A DNA stretch of 64,000 bases from Peromyscus leucopus (GCF_004664715.2 NC_051084.1:62075334-62139333); one strand, 5' to 3'; positions 1 to 11,603 are shown, counted from the stretch's first letter. The notes: generated from the letters alone by a model not told the origin. Translations and numbers: made by a program.

Positions 1-2345
1 TTTGACATCTTGGGTTTGAATGTTTGTAGCTCACAAGAAGGTCAATATCTATTGTAGATGAAATTAAGAGGCTGGAACTCAGAATGTGTCCAGGTTTCAT
101 ACCTTAATCATACACAGAGAGAATGATACTTTTGTAAAGAAAATAAATGTTATGAAATAATTTCGCTACATTGAAAGACTGTTAATTCAGTGGACTAAAC
201 CTCTGAATTGTAAGCCAGCCCCAGTGAAATATTTTCCTTTATAAGCATTGCAGTGGTCATGGTGTCTCTTTACAGCAATAGAATCCTTAACTAAGATAAC
301 CATCACCAGAGAAGCTTTCTCCTGTAGGAGATGGGAACCAATATAGTGACCCTCAATGGGACAATGTGCAGAGAGTGAGCAACCTTGGAACACTCAGCCC
401 TTAATGGGATGTCTTCTTCAAACCCCTTCTTTTCTGGGCTCAGGGAACTCCGAGGAATAGGAGGTAGAAATATTATAAGAGCCAGAGGGAATGGGAGATA
501 CCAAGAAAACCATGTATTTCAGACACAAAAGAAAGATGAAAATATGGACTCACAGAAAGCATACATAAAGTCTGTGCAAGTCTAAGCCAAATGGGGTCCA
601 ATGCTGAAAGCAGACATGGACACCAGCTCCTGTACCTAACCCAGAGGCTATCAACAATTGATAACAACTTGTTAAAAAATGTTTTCTCCAATGGAGTCTC
701 ACTGGGTATACAAACCACACTTAAGAGTAAACCCCTGGCCACCAGTAGATGAAAGGAACCAATGTTACTTTGTTTTTTTAAATAATTATTTTTATAATTT
801 TAATTTTATAACAAATAAAATTATAATTTAAAATTACAGTTATTTTTGTAATCTCAAAAAAAAGAAAGACTGTCAATATTTGAAAGGATTTTATGTGAAT
901 AGTTAAATATGTACTTTAAAATTCCCTGAGTTTCTTTGTTGATTTTGACCTGACCATTTATTTTTGGTTGTGAACCTAGCCTTTAATGGCTTAGCCATCT
1001 CTCTAGCCCTTGACCATTAATTATAAGAATGATTAGCTGATAAATACTTTTGTTGTCTTCAATTTGCTTCTTTATGTGCTTTACCTTTGATACATAGTCA
1101 TGTATGTAGCCAATAAAGAACAGGTTAGAGAAATTCACACATATGTATACACAAATAAATAAACTTTATTTCATTTTATTATTCCCAAGGGTTAAGATGT
1201 ACAAACAGGGAATAAAATTAAAATTATTTTCTTTGGGGATGATTTATGCCTTAATTTCCACCTGCCCTATAATTAGAAATTTTGAACTCTGTAAATGTTT
1301 TTTAAGATAAAATTATTGCCTTGGTAAACTTCAGAAATTACATCATTAACCCCAAGACCTTTCTCAGCCTAGAACAACATGGCTGGTACAAGTGTCTGTG
1401 CACACACAGACAAATAAATAAAGAGGAAAGTTTAAAATAATTTGAAAATGATTTATTGTCGGCCACCCCTGCAGTTAGGAATTCAAGTATTATTACTTTA
1501 CTTCAGTGCAGCAGAGGAGGACAGCAACTTGCTGTGGGCTAAAGGTAAATGATGATCTATTGCAGAGGAGGAAGGGGATGAACTGAGGAAAAGGGGAAGG
1601 AGTGGGGTGTAAGCAATGTGTTTTCTGAACTATTGCTTCACACAATGCCTTCAAAAATTTCCCTTGACCTCTGCTGGAAAATCCCAGTGTAAATGGTGAA
1701 GCAAATGGCATTCTTAAATCTTTGATCGTTAAGGGCATATGTGCTTGGTATGGCAAGGGTGATCAGGGGGTGTTAAGTCTCCTGCATCAGCTGCTTGATA
1801 ATCTCATCCCAGAGGTACCTGGTTCCAGTTCGAAGGGATCAATTAACACACAAAACGCTAAGGTGACTCTTCAAAAGTAATCTATACTGCTCACAGCATT
1901 TGTGGGCTAAAACCTCATGTCATAAATGAATTATGGAGTTCTATAGTAGAATAAAATATCTACATATTTGAAATAAAAGTGAAGTAAAAGCTCATTTTTC
2001 CAAACACAAAGTAATACAGGGAAGGAAAGAGTAAGCCCTAACATTTGCCAATGTCTCTTATACAACAAGGTTTGCACTGGATATTTCATTAACTAGCATC
2101 TCATTAAACTATCCTCAACTCCATGCTGGAAGTTCATCTACTTCTCAGTGTAACTGAGAAAACTGAAGCCCACCTAGACATATTTCTCTATGTTAAGACT
2201 AGCTCACATATAAATTTTATCTAGTGGTGGCTCTTAGGTTTTCCACCTCACTATGCTGTCCTTGGCTGTTTTTATGAGCCCCTCTTATAAAATCATATCC
2301 TTGTTAACAATTAAAGTATTTAAACAAGTTTTCTCTCGATTTCAG
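1..2345 (+). other. Intron (3' part) upstream of first visible exon
   Basis: No coding exon was recognised here; the exon carrying the end of the first G8 domain must lie further upstream. It holds the 3' end of a rodent interspersed repeat (about 182-300), an AT-rich stretch (770-850), a short SINE-like end near 956-1012 (antisense, ending like 'gagccatctctctagccc'), and a possible old MIR near 2040-2175. It ends in a pyrimidine-rich acceptor before 2346. The rest looks like ordinary AT-rich intron. Confidence 0.7.
182..300 (+). repeat. 3' end of a rodent interspersed repeat
   Basis: The segment ends in the recurrent module seen elsewhere in this window: 'GTGGTCATGGTGTC', then an acagcaatagaa-type tail and 'cttaactaaga'. 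Only the 3' portion is recognisable. I did not assign a named family. Confidence 0.55.
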
Positions 2346-2556
2346 GTTCAGTTCCAGAAGTTACTGTCACCTACCTTCGAGCAGCTGCATGTGCAGGAGA
2401 CACAACGTTGGTTCTGGAGGAAGCTGTGGACTGGCACCCTGGGGATGAGGCTGTCATCATCAGTGGAATGAGTTTTGAAGGTGCTGGACCAATGGAAGAA
2501 GTTGTTGTTGTGGAAACTGTGCACAATACATACCTCCATCTCAGGACCCCCTTGAG
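2346..2556 (+). CDS. Pkhd1: Pkhd1 coding exon (likely human exon 38)
   Basis: This 211-nt exon follows acceptor tttcag and ends GAG|gtactc. It enters with two bases of a split codon, then reads [55 protein letters not shown] and ends TPLR split in Arg. It encodes the conserved segment just C-terminal to the first G8 domain of fibrocystin (about 2041-2111). The same 'EDAVDWRPHD'-like motif recurs after the second G8 domain of the family, so this is one half of an internal duplication. The donor matches consensus poorly after GTA. If it were skipped, the frame would run to a stop near 2660. The split Arg joins cleanly to the next exon as [11 protein letters not shown], which fixes the boundary. 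Confidence 0.93.
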
Positions 2557-2946
2557 GTACTCAGATTTCAGCTTGGATAGGTTCACATGGAGGAAGATGA
2601 GGTCTTACACAAATTGGGCTCTGGATATTTATCTCTTGATGAGATCCACTAGCATTAGATAGTGCCGGACATCTGGAAAGGAAAATAATAAAGCATAAAT
2701 GTTATGAAATGAACATTTCTTGAATACTTTCTCTAGTGGGAACCTAGAATCTCTGCCTTAGCAAGTGGTTAGTACATAATTCCCAAATGCTATGATAGAT
2801 GCGTTTTACAGATGTAAATATGGCACATTTACAGGTATTTGAGTGTCTAAAGAAAGAGACACTCCCCAAAGAAGAATCTACTTACTATTCCTAATAAGAT
2901 GTAGAATCATGTTCTCAAGTGCATCTTCCTCTCTTGTTTTTGTCAG
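2557..2946 (+). other. Intron, 390 bp
   Basis: A short intron, bounded by gtactc and a tttttgtcag acceptor. The middle (about 2720-2830) looks like an old MIR-type fragment; no other element was recognised. Confidence 0.8.
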
Positions 2947-3104
2947 ATATTCTTACAACTTCACAGAGAACTGGGTAGCTGGAAAGAATCATATTTTGAA
3001 GGCTACAGTGGCTCTTCTCAGCAGAAACATTATCATCCAAGGAAATCTCACTCTTGAGAGGGTAAAGCGCTTCCATTCCTGCCAGGAGGCCAATGCTGCT
3101 AAAG
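2947..3104 (+). CDS. Pkhd1: Pkhd1 coding exon (likely human exon 39)
   Basis: This 158-nt exon (acceptor ttgtcag, donor AAAG|gtagag) completes the split Arg and reads [38 protein letters not shown] and ends [10 protein letters not shown]. It corresponds to about residues 2111-2163 of human fibrocystin, where ENWVAG and ATVALLSR are conserved. '[11 protein letters not shown]' is the start of the strand-rich beta-helix part and resembles 'LLTRNIQIQ' after the second G8 domain. Two N-glycosylation sequons are present (NFT, NLT). It ends in phase 1, matching the next exon. Confidence 0.94.
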
Positions 3105-4306
3105 GTAGAGATGCAGTTTGATAGAAAACCCAGAGTGATTAAGTGTTCTCACTGCCTAACAATATGTGACAGGGCCATTGGTTGGTCTTCTTCATTAGAA
3201 CATACTGTTGGTCTTTGAGTGTTCATATTATTCCATAATTTTCAGAATCCTTTTGGTAAATTGTCATTTCATCCCTTTCCCTACTGACAGGCAAAAGAAA
3301 TAGACAAAAGGCAACAAAAGGCAAAGGAGATGATTTAATAATTTGATCCAGGAAAACTTGTGCTAATGATAAACCAGGACAGCTGGGATGCTTAATGATT
3401 TCTTTAATTCCAGGCTTCTCCTAAGATTCTCAAGAAAACTATGATTCCAGAATCAAAGGCTTGGGCAGTTCATTCTTATTGATTAGATTTGCACCTCCTC
3501 CCCTTTGGGGGTTTGTTTTCTGAGTGACCTACCACATACTCTAGGTAAAGGGGTAACGGAGCCAATTCATCTTCTGGTAGAATAGCAGGTACTGAATCAC
3601 ACTGATGTGCCTATTAAACATCTATTTCAGGGATGGTTAGTTTAGGAGGTTATGTTTTGGTTTCCCAGGCTGTAGATTATGAGGCTTTCACATGCTGTGA
3701 AGATATCATTTGTCAACTTTGGTCCAGGATGGTGTGGGTGTCAAGGATGACTTCCAGGCATGAGCTGTGGATGGATGATGAGGCTTTTACTGTGCTGGGA
3801 AGAGGAGAAGGTTTTGGGATAGGATGGTGGTGGTAAACATGAGTTTAATTTTGTACACGTTGAAACTGAGAGGGCAGGCCAGAATTTGAGCAAAGATGTC
3901 TGATAGTGTCTGGACCTTAATAGAAGTATCAAGGCTAGAGTTAAAGATTTCAGAGATATGTACATAGAGGTGCAGTTCACTGTGTTGTGATGCAAGGGGT
4001 TGTTAACAGTGGACAATGAGCATGACCTTACTCCTTTCCACTCAAAGTCATCAACTAACAAATATGTAATTTGGTAAAAAGAAAAAAAGTTTGGATAAAA
4101 GTAGGTTAGGGCTGATTGACTACCACCTTCACAGTTCTGCCAAATTGGGATCATAATTGGGCTAAAACATACAAACACACAGCATCTCTTTACCTACTGC
4201 TTAGAGGACAATTCTGCAAAGGATTAAGCTCTGTAATTCACCACCTCTTTTGTTGGTTATTGATATGAACCTTAGTGCAGCAATACAGATGGCCGTGTGG
4301 TTGTGC

Positions 4307-4680
4307 TGGTTAGTTTTTGTTGTCAGTTGGACAGAACCTTCAGTCACCTGAGAAGAGGTAGCCTTGTTTAAGGAACTACCAATATTAGATCGATCTTTGG
4401 CCATGTTGGTGAGAGACTGTTTTGACTGAAGATTGGCTTACCCCACTGTGGGAAGCACCATCCCTAGGTGAATGAGTATGGGCAGTATAAGAAGGCTACC
4501 TGAGTATGAACCAGAAAACAAGCTGGTAGTCTGTGTTCCTCCATGGTCTCTGCTTGAGTTGCTTGAGTGCCTGCTCTGACTTTCCTTAAAGATGGACTGT
4601 GGCCAGGAAATGTAAAATGAAACAATCTTTTCTTAAATTGCTTTTGGTCATGGGCTTATTACAGCAAAAGAAAGCAAGCT
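4307..4680 (+). repeat. Rodent interspersed repeat (family unnamed here)
   Basis: It begins 'ggttagtttttgttgtcagt', passes through 'cccactgtgggaagcaccat' and 'ccatggtctctgctt', and ends 'gcttttggtcatgggcttat' with an A-rich tail. The same modules recur in other copies in this window in both orientations. I recognise it as a common rodent repeat but cannot name its class safely. Confidence 0.7.
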
Positions 4681-4863
4681 GGACCAATAATTATGTCTGA
4701 ATGAAGTTTACTTTGTTTCTTCTTTCTATGGTCTCCAAAGTAACATGGCTGATACCGAATCAATTCTGAAGGTGACCTCTCCATTTTGAGATTCTTTCCC
4801 ATTGTGTCGCATGTCGGCAGAGAATATTCTGAGTGCTGGTTTCTCAACACTGTAGCAATGGCA

Positions 4864-5057
4864 GTTTGCATTCAGCACAGGTCACTTTTCTGTCCTTAGT
4901 AGGAAGATAGCTGGGGAAGCAGATTGGTACCAACTCTCAGTAACTTTTCTGGAACCCTCGGTTTGCATTCAGCACAGGTCACTTTTCTGTCCTTAGTAGG
5001 AAGATAGCTGGGGAAGCAGATTGGTACCAACTCTCAGTAACTTTTCTCAAACCCTCG
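4864..5057. repeat. Tandem duplication, 97-bp unit x2
   Basis: Units 4864-4960 and 4961-5057 both start gtttgcattcagcacagg and end aaccctcg or a near match. I see only a two-base difference (ctgg versus ctca near the 3' end). The near identity implies a recent local duplication. Confidence 0.93.
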
Positions 5058-5305
5058 GTCCTGTTACTGGAGATACTTTTGCTAAATCCCCCAACACACA
5101 ACAGCATATTGAAGGGGAACCCCATTGGGTACTTTAAGACTGTAAGCACTATGGTAGGATTCAGTACTCAACATCCATGAGAATTATCAAATATGAAAAA
5201 GCCACTTTATTACACCTTTCCTATGGGTTATCTTTTGTGTTTAAATCAACACCACTATAATTGGTATAATTGTAATCTGCCCCTTTCTGATAGGAATTAA
5301 GGTGG

Positions 5306-5306
<1 letters not shown>

Positions 5307-5355
<49 letters not shown>
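5307..5355. repeat. (TG)n microsatellite
   Basis: About 24 uninterrupted TG units, followed by tatagggg. Confidence 0.98.
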
Positions 5356-5358
<3 letters not shown>

Positions 5359-5402
5359 GGGGGTATTTCCAGAAATAAGAGAGCAAGGGGCAATATCATA
5401 TC

Positions 5403-5470
5403 CTAGTTATTTGATCTATTTAAAGAGTCCACAGGGTCTAGTTATTTGATCTATTTAAAGAGTCCACAGG
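5403..5470. repeat. Tandem duplication, 35-bp period x2
   Basis: ctagttatttgatctattta plus aagagtccacagg occurs twice exactly, at 5403 and 5438. It lies 115 bp upstream of the next exon. Confidence 0.95.
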
Positions 5471-5585
5471 AACAATGAAAGAAGAGTGTTGGATGGCTTG
5501 TCCTTTGTAGCCATAGAGCCTTGCAAACAGAGATTTGTCTAGAAGCATGCTTAAAGTTTCCTTTGGACATCATTCTGTGTTTCAG

Positions 5586-5777
5586 GTAACCTAAAGCACT
5601 GTTTGTACTCTAAGAGTGAAAAGATGCTGGGAGCCAGGGATCTGGGGGCCAGAGTAATCATTCAGTCCTTCCCAGAGGAGCCCAGCTTGGTCAAGCTGAA
5701 GGGAGTTCAGTTTCAAGACCTGGGGCAGGCCTTCCATAAGCACCTGAGCTCACTCACTCTGGTGGGAACTATGAGAG
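5586..5777 (+). CDS. Pkhd1: Pkhd1 coding exon (likely human exon 40)
   Basis: This 192-nt exon (acceptor gtttcag, donor AGAG|gtaagg) enters in phase 1 and reads [57 protein letters not shown] and LVGTMRG. These match about residues 2163-2227 of human fibrocystin nearly residue for residue. [11 protein letters not shown] fits a turn of the beta-helix. The donor is close to consensus. No sequon occurs in this exon. Confidence 0.95.
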
Positions 5778-5884
5778 GTAAGGGACCAAACCTTGGCCTT
5801 CCGGGTTTTCTTCTTCTATGTTGATGGTACCGCATGATGGTGATATGTGGGACTGACAAGTTCAGAGGTGGATAAATGTTTACA

Positions 5885-5886
<2 letters not shown>

Positions 5887-5934
<48 letters not shown>
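5887..5934. repeat. (AT)n microsatellite
   Basis: 24 perfect AT units about 110 bp downstream of the preceding exon. Confidence 0.98.
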
Positions 5935-5936
<2 letters not shown>

Positions 5937-7606
5937 TTTTCAAACTTCAGTACCTGAATTAATCGCACATGGAGCTTACTAAATTCAGATAGACACTCAT
6001 CAGAGCAACTTGCACATGTGAGGAGGTGTTAGTGGTTCAAGTGCAAGCATGTTCTGATGGAGCGATGTTTTGATAGAGAGTCAGAGTTGGGAAAAAATCC
6101 CAGACAGTGTTTCTGAAAGAAGCGATCATTAATGAGTTAATTTATAGGTGTTAATTTGTATTCTTATAAGAAACTAGAGATTTTGCTCTATAATCAACAT
6201 AAAGTGTTGCATAAATACGTATTTTACAGTACTGACAAACAGACCCAACACTTACACCTTACCTTTAAATGAAGACTCATTATACTAGATATATATTAGT
6301 GAAACAAAAGCAACCCTCCTCCAATAGAATACATAGACAGGAAGATGGCTCTTAGGGCTTTTAACCTGAGTCACCACACTATGACAATGCTGTCCTCAAA
6401 ATGTCACTCTAAAAATCAGAACTCCAAGTTAATGACTCATTTTTAGTTTACTGTAGTTATTCTCTTTTAGCTTTACAAATATGCAAGTTAACGGATATAG
6501 TATAATTTTAAGGTTAATTTCTTGTAATTTTCCTAAGACACATAAAGATATCAAGGGACTGTGGATATAGATTGTGCAGTTTAGCATGTGTAAGGTCTCT
6601 CACACACAAACACACATACTATTGAATATGCATGTTCTGGATTGTTTTTTAGAACAGAGGAAAACGGACACTTTACTGATCTGTATTTTCTATATTATTT
6701 TTTACTTTCCAGATTAGTTAAATATTCCACAAAGCTTTCTTTGGTCAACAGCATGATAATCTTGGAATAATTATTTTCAAAATTAGATATGAGTGTTTAA
6801 ACCTACTCAACAGTATAGCGAACATTTAAAAGTTCAGAAGAACACAAATAAAATATATGACAGAAAAAAAAATTTTGGGTCCTGCTTAAAGTAATTCCAG
6901 GAGTGTTTTATTGTTCCTTTTTGGAAGGAAATGCTTCAGACTTCTAATAATTGTTTTTTTCTTGAGAAGAAAAATGAAGCACAAACTGGTATTTCAAAAG
7001 CAAATGATTTATCTTTGCTAATTTTTATATTATCTGCAAAATACATTCAGTGTTAACTATCAGCCAATATTTTAACCATAGTTTTTTATTATAGTCCTAT
7101 ATGATTTAAGACCTGAATATTCAAGTGATTTATCTTAGAAAGATATTGTACCAATTACATAGTTCTCATATGATAAAAGTCATAATTGGATTATAAAGTT
7201 AACTAATATATCTTGACTGACATAGACTATATTTCATTTTTATTCAAATTTATTAATTGTGCAAACTAATGGGTTTCTTTATGACATCTCATTCATGCAT
7301 ATAATATACTTTGATCATCTTCAATCTGCTGTTATCATATTCTATCACCCAATCCATCTACTCTTACTCCAAGCCTTCCTTCTACTTTCATGGATTATTT
7401 TGACATGGATTATTTTTAAAACAGTTTATTGTACATGTTATTATAAAGTTAAAAGAGAAAAAAACTGTCCATAGCAAAAATAGGCTTATTTTTAGAGAAA
7501 CCTATGCTAAGAATGATAACTTTAAAATTTTGTTAGTTTAAAAGTAAGAAAAATAAACAAGATTATATGTATGTAATTCAGAATTTAGTTCCTAGAAATG
7601 CCCTAT

Positions 7607-7695
7607 TTCTCCTCCTCCTTCCTCCTCCTTCCTCTTCCTCCTCCTTCCTCCTCCTCCTCCTCCTCCTCCTCCTCCTCCTCTTCTTCTTCTTCTTC
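7607..7695. repeat. (CCT)n/(CTT)n polypyrimidine tract
   Basis: The tract is almost pure C/T, changing from CCT to CTT. It probably grew from the complement of the A-rich tail of the antisense B1 that follows. Confidence 0.95.
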
Positions 7696-7832
7696 AGGAC
7701 AGAGTTCCTGTGGGTAGGTCTGACTGTCCTGAAACTCACTCTGTAGACCCGGCTGGTCTCGAACTCAGAGATATGCCTGTCTCTACTTCCTGAGTGCTAG
7801 GATTAAATGTGTGCTCCACCACTGCCTGGCCA
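7696..7832 (-). repeat. B1 SINE, diverged, antisense
   Basis: 'tcctgaaactcactctgtag', 'ctggtctcgaactcagagat' and 'ctgagtgctaggattaaa' are the complement of a B1 body. Substitutions are frequent, so it is an older copy. Confidence 0.88.
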
Positions 7833-7937
7833 GATATACCCTATTTCTATGTGTACAGCTGAACACACTTTTTTACTTTTCAACATGTAATTATGAGGTT
7901 CTGTTTTAATATGTATACGTAAGTGTGTGCACGTGCA

Positions 7938-8292
7938 CTATACACATGTGTATATGGTGTTCCAAAGAAGAATAAGAGAAAGCAACACATATACCACCTG
8001 CATCCAATAAATGGCAGCATTCAATGTAGAACAGCCAGAAGTAATCAAGACAATGCCCACAAACAAATCCACAGGTCGATCTAGTCGAGGCAATGCTTCA
8101 GGTATGGCTCCCTTTTCTAGGTGTGTCATGTAGACAACCAAGATTAGTCATGGCATCAGCAATGAGTGTTTTGGTCCAAGCTGGCCTGGTATTCATAATC
8201 CAAATTATTGGCAGAACCAAAAATTGACCTGAGAACCAGGCATATGAAAATACAAGGGAAGTTGCTTCAACTATGCTGAAATAAACTGACAT
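7938..8292 (-). other. Unidentified ORF pair, possible pseudogene fragment
   Basis: On the minus strand an ORF from 8292 reads MSVYFSIVEATSLVFSYAWF, SGQFLVLPIIWIMN. It overlaps another in a shifted frame that reads LPRLDRPVDLFVGIVLITSG and AAIYWMQVVYVLLSLILLW. Together they are hydrophobic and membrane-protein-like, with an apparent frameshift near 8100-8150. I do not recognise the parent. There is no poly-A tail or clear flanking duplication, so chance ORFs in AT-rich intron or an unknown repeat remain possible. I assign no function. Confidence 0.25.
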
Positions 8293-8431
8293 TTAGGAAA
8301 GTAGTTACTCAGCCTCAATATCTCATCTTTGTATCTACCCCAAAATAATGGTTTGTGCCTTGGACCCATCAACAAATAAATGTTTGCTACTGGCTACAGT
8401 TGTGCAGCACAGGATAGCATTTCTGTCAATC

Positions 8432-8680
8432 ATGGCCCAGCCCACTGTGGCTAGTACTGTCCCTGGACAAGTGGGCCTGCGTGTACAAAAAAGTTAGCCG
8501 AGCATGGCCAGTGGGAGATTGAATGAGTAAATGGTGTTCCTCGGTGGTTTCTACTTCAGGTTTCTGCCTTGGCTTGCTCAGTGATAGACTGTAAACTGTA
8601 GGATGGAATATAAATCCTTTCATCCATAATTTACTTGTGGCCCTAGTATTTTTCACAGCCATAGAAACTAAACTAGAACA
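8432..8680 (+). repeat. Rodent interspersed repeat, diverged
   Basis: 'cccagcccactgtggc', 'ggtgttcctcggtggtttct' and 'ttgctcagtgatagactgta' match the same family as 4307-4680. Its 3' end 'ttttcacagccatagaaact' is degraded. Confidence 0.6.
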
Positions 8681-9115
8681 GCTGACAAGGTATAAACATT
8701 AATTTATAGCCCAAGAAATAATGGCTACAACTTTATATGCAAGTATAGTTTTAAAAAATCCTGGTTAAATCATATAAGACCTTGATGGCTGCTCTACTAT
8801 GTTGTGATAAAGGACATTGAATAGGTAGAATTCTTGATAGCCATATGGCTTTGTGGCTTGGCCACTTTCTCTTTTTTTAGATGGATAACAATTTCTAACA
8901 TTTGTGTCTTGAATTTCAACTAGTTTTCTGTTCAGGATCTAGTGGCCTTAGTTGTCCAATTTCTTGATTTGTTTGTTTTTTTCCAAATGATAGAGTTTCA
9001 TATTTTGTGGAGAAATATTTTCTGGTCATGGTGCATTTTGTTTGGATGTGGTCAACAGAATCTGAGGAGACTCTGAGGTGTGAGCAAAATGTTCACCATC
9101 TTCTTTCCCATTCAG

Positions 9116-9241
9116 GTTCCTATCTCCAGAGCTGTTCAGTGTGGGGCTCCTATAGCAGAGGCCTTAGCATGCACAGAACCTGGGGCCTGAGGGTGGACAG
9201 TAATATATTCTACAAGATTATAGGCCATGCCCTGCTGGTGG
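9116..9241 (+). CDS. Pkhd1: Pkhd1 coding exon (likely human exon 41)
   Basis: This 126-nt exon (acceptor cccattcag, donor GTGG|gtaagt) enters and leaves in phase 1. It reads [39 protein letters not shown] and LLVG, about residues 2227-2269 of human fibrocystin. The D-SN-IFY-xI-GHAL pattern is a typical PbH1 turn, where an Asn ladder and small residues stack in the beta-helix. The donor is consensus. SRGLSM, GL-VDSN and GHALLVG agree with the human protein as I recall it. Confidence 0.95.
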
Positions 9242-11099
9242 GTAAGTACCTTTGCTTGGTTAATGTATGCATTCTTGAGTAGGATAGGCAGTCTTTCATA
9301 AATCATTCTCCAACATTGTTGAATTCCAAACTTAGAATATCATTATTTTGAGCATCACTTAATAGGACATAGCTTAAAATCCCAAATTCAAATTTACTCA
9401 CCACTGAGTGACTTAGTAAACTGTATAAATGGGAAGCGAATCACTTGAATGTTGAACTCAGGTTAATAAACTTCTAATGGGAAGTTTTAAAATTTACTGC
9501 CACAAATTTTCCCATAATTCTAAGTCCACACACAGTCTCAGATGCTCAGGCTTGGATGTTGTTGACTAAAGATTTAAAAATTGAATTTGTGCATAAGTGT
9601 TTCTGTGGTAGGCTGGGGCTGCAGCTTCTGAACTGGCAGAACTACTCACTATTTTCTAACTTTCTCCCTTTAAGTTCATTACCAAACATCAATATTATCT
9701 TTAGATAATTAGAAGTCTCAGCTGACATCACACCACTCCCAGTAAACAATCCAGAATTTCTGGATGCATTAACAAGTGCCCTATCAGTGATTTCCACCCC
9801 AACTGACTTCCATAAACTCATCCTGGTCCTTTTCACTTCTTCCTCTGCACTGTCTTGAGGAAGGAGCTACTTTATTTCATTCTTCTGCCACATGGCTTTT
9901 GCATAAATTGTTTCTCTGCGTTCATGACAGCCACTCTCTTGGAACATTCTTTCTCTCCTACACCTCCAGGCTAGAACTTCTCAACTTAAAAGTCCATGTC
10001 ACGTTCTGATTCCTCTTGTTTTACCACCAGGTTTTGTGACACTGTCTTCTTGTATCCTATAGTTCATCGTAGGCCAGTTGGCTGAAAGAAATGAACTGAG
10101 AAGCAGTCTTTGGCTTTGTCAGAATATAAAAGCAAACCATAGATTTGTGATGAAAGTAAGAATATAACTATGATTGTTAGTGTTTTATTTTTAAATGAGC
10201 CCTGTGATGTGATCTAGGAGAATGTATATGTTTTATTTAAGAATAATCTTTTGAGATAAAAGGCTGAAAAAGTTCTAATCTCAAAAGAGATGTTGCTTCA
10301 TGAGGGACTGTGGATTTTATAAACTCATTTAAAAACAAACTCCAGTTTGAAGATAAGGAACATATATATGAGGTTATCAGGTGTATAAAATCTTTTGATT
10401 AGAAAAGGGTGGCCACAGAAGTCAAGCCAACAGATGCAGGCTTGACTCTGTTCTTAGTTTTCTCGGTGAAAATCTATGACTGCAAGCAGAGATTTAGGAT
10501 GGCATACTAACAATTTGATTTTAGCAGAAAATGATACTGAATAAGCAATAAAAATCCTATAGGACGAATTCAGCCTTGGTTATTGTGGATTATTGGCTCT
10601 TGACATCCTTTTTATTGTAATCAAGGGAATTAAAATATTTAATTCACTATAAAGTTTTCTGTCATACCTAAAACAACCACAAATTCAGATCCATTAAATG
10701 ACATGGGAATCTCAGGTAAAATAAAGTCCTAGCATTGAGGGGTTCTGTGGCACTGTCTACACACTATTGATCTGACCTAAATGAATAATACCTTTCTATG
10801 CCACATGATTGGGACATTCCATGCTCTTCTATTCCATTCTCATTGTGAGTGTGTCTGCCATATCCTGTCCAGCATGTTCCTTCAGAGCACATCTGCTCTT
10901 CTAGGAAAAGCAGTCTATATAATTTGAGAACCAGGTTGGGTTGGACACAGGCAGTGTGGCTTTTCATAATTATATTTTTATTAAATGTATTGATTGACAT
11001 TTCTATGCACATATTTAAGACTATCTGGTTGTTCCCATTTCCCCCATCTCTTTAACTTTTCCTGTTTCCTACCATCCAAGTCCCTTTCTCATGTTCATG

Positions 11100-11187
<88 letters not shown>
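11100..11187. repeat. (GA)n microsatellite
   Basis: About 43 GA units with a single AAAG interruption near the start. Confidence 0.98.
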
Positions 11188-11190
<3 letters not shown>

Positions 11191-11339
11191 CCACTGAGTT
11201 TAATCAGGGCCATCTATTTGGTTTGAACAGTGGAACTATTTGTTTAGACTTCATCTAAGAATTAAAATAGATCTATTCTGTTGCAGGATATTTGAACAAG
11301 TTATGAGCCCTGAAATCGTGTTATTTACTGGAAAAGCCT

Positions 11340-11570
11340 GTTTCTGGTTATGGTCTAGCTCAGTCCTAGCACACATCTTTAATCCAAGATCTTTCTGTTT
11401 GAATATTGTAAACAGGATTAAATAAAGTCAACCATAGGTCAAGAGGTGGAGCGAGCAACCAGTTGACAGGAAGTGAACACAGTATCATTAGTAGAAAATT
11501 AGAGTCAGAGGGAGTCAGGAGGATGGATAGAGAGATGTACAGAAGTAGAAGGGAAGGACATGCAGTTTGA
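11340..11570 (+). repeat. Possible B4/ID-like SINE fragment
   Basis: 'cctagcacacatctttaatc' followed by 'attgtaaacaggattaaata' resembles composite rodent SINEs of the B4/ID group. It is degraded and the boundaries are unclear. Confidence 0.4.
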
Positions 11571-11603
11571 GGAGGGTTTTTTGTTTGTTTTGAGATGGCG
11601 TAG

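Larger units (their letters stand above)
3105..5585 (+). other. Intron, 2.5 kb
   Basis: It contains a rodent interspersed repeat at 4307-4680, a 97-bp near-perfect tandem duplication at 4864-5057, a (TG)n tract at 5307-5355 and a 35-bp tandem duplication at 5403-5470. The first 1.2 kb shows nothing I can classify. It ends in a good acceptor (tgtgtttcag). Confidence 0.75.
5778..9115 (+). other. Intron, 3.3 kb
   Basis: It contains an (AT)n tract at 5887-5934, a polypyrimidine (CCT)n/(CTT)n tract at 7607-7695 leading into an antisense B1 (7696-7832), an unidentified minus-strand ORF pair at 7938-8292, and a rodent repeat at 8432-8680. 6000-7560 is AT-rich intron with nothing recognisable. Confidence 0.75.

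Noticed and set aside
2346..3104. Calling the first two exons the G8 domain itself
   Set aside because: Counting back from landmark residues puts the start near 2041, at or after the end of the first G8 domain. They encode the segment just after it.
3741..4178. 145-codon minus-strand ORF
   Set aside because: No family resemblance and no splice or poly-A context; likely chance.
4706..4952. CRISPR-like or other array
   Set aside because: Only two tandem units with no spacers; a simple duplication in a mammalian intron.
7938..8292. Retrocopy of TMEM168
   Set aside because: A faint likeness to one hydrophobic stretch of that protein was considered, but it is too weak to support.
11100..11187. 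Arg-Glu repeat ORFs over (GA)n, also at 59519-59645
   Set aside because: Artefacts of dinucleotide repeats, which have no stops in some frames.
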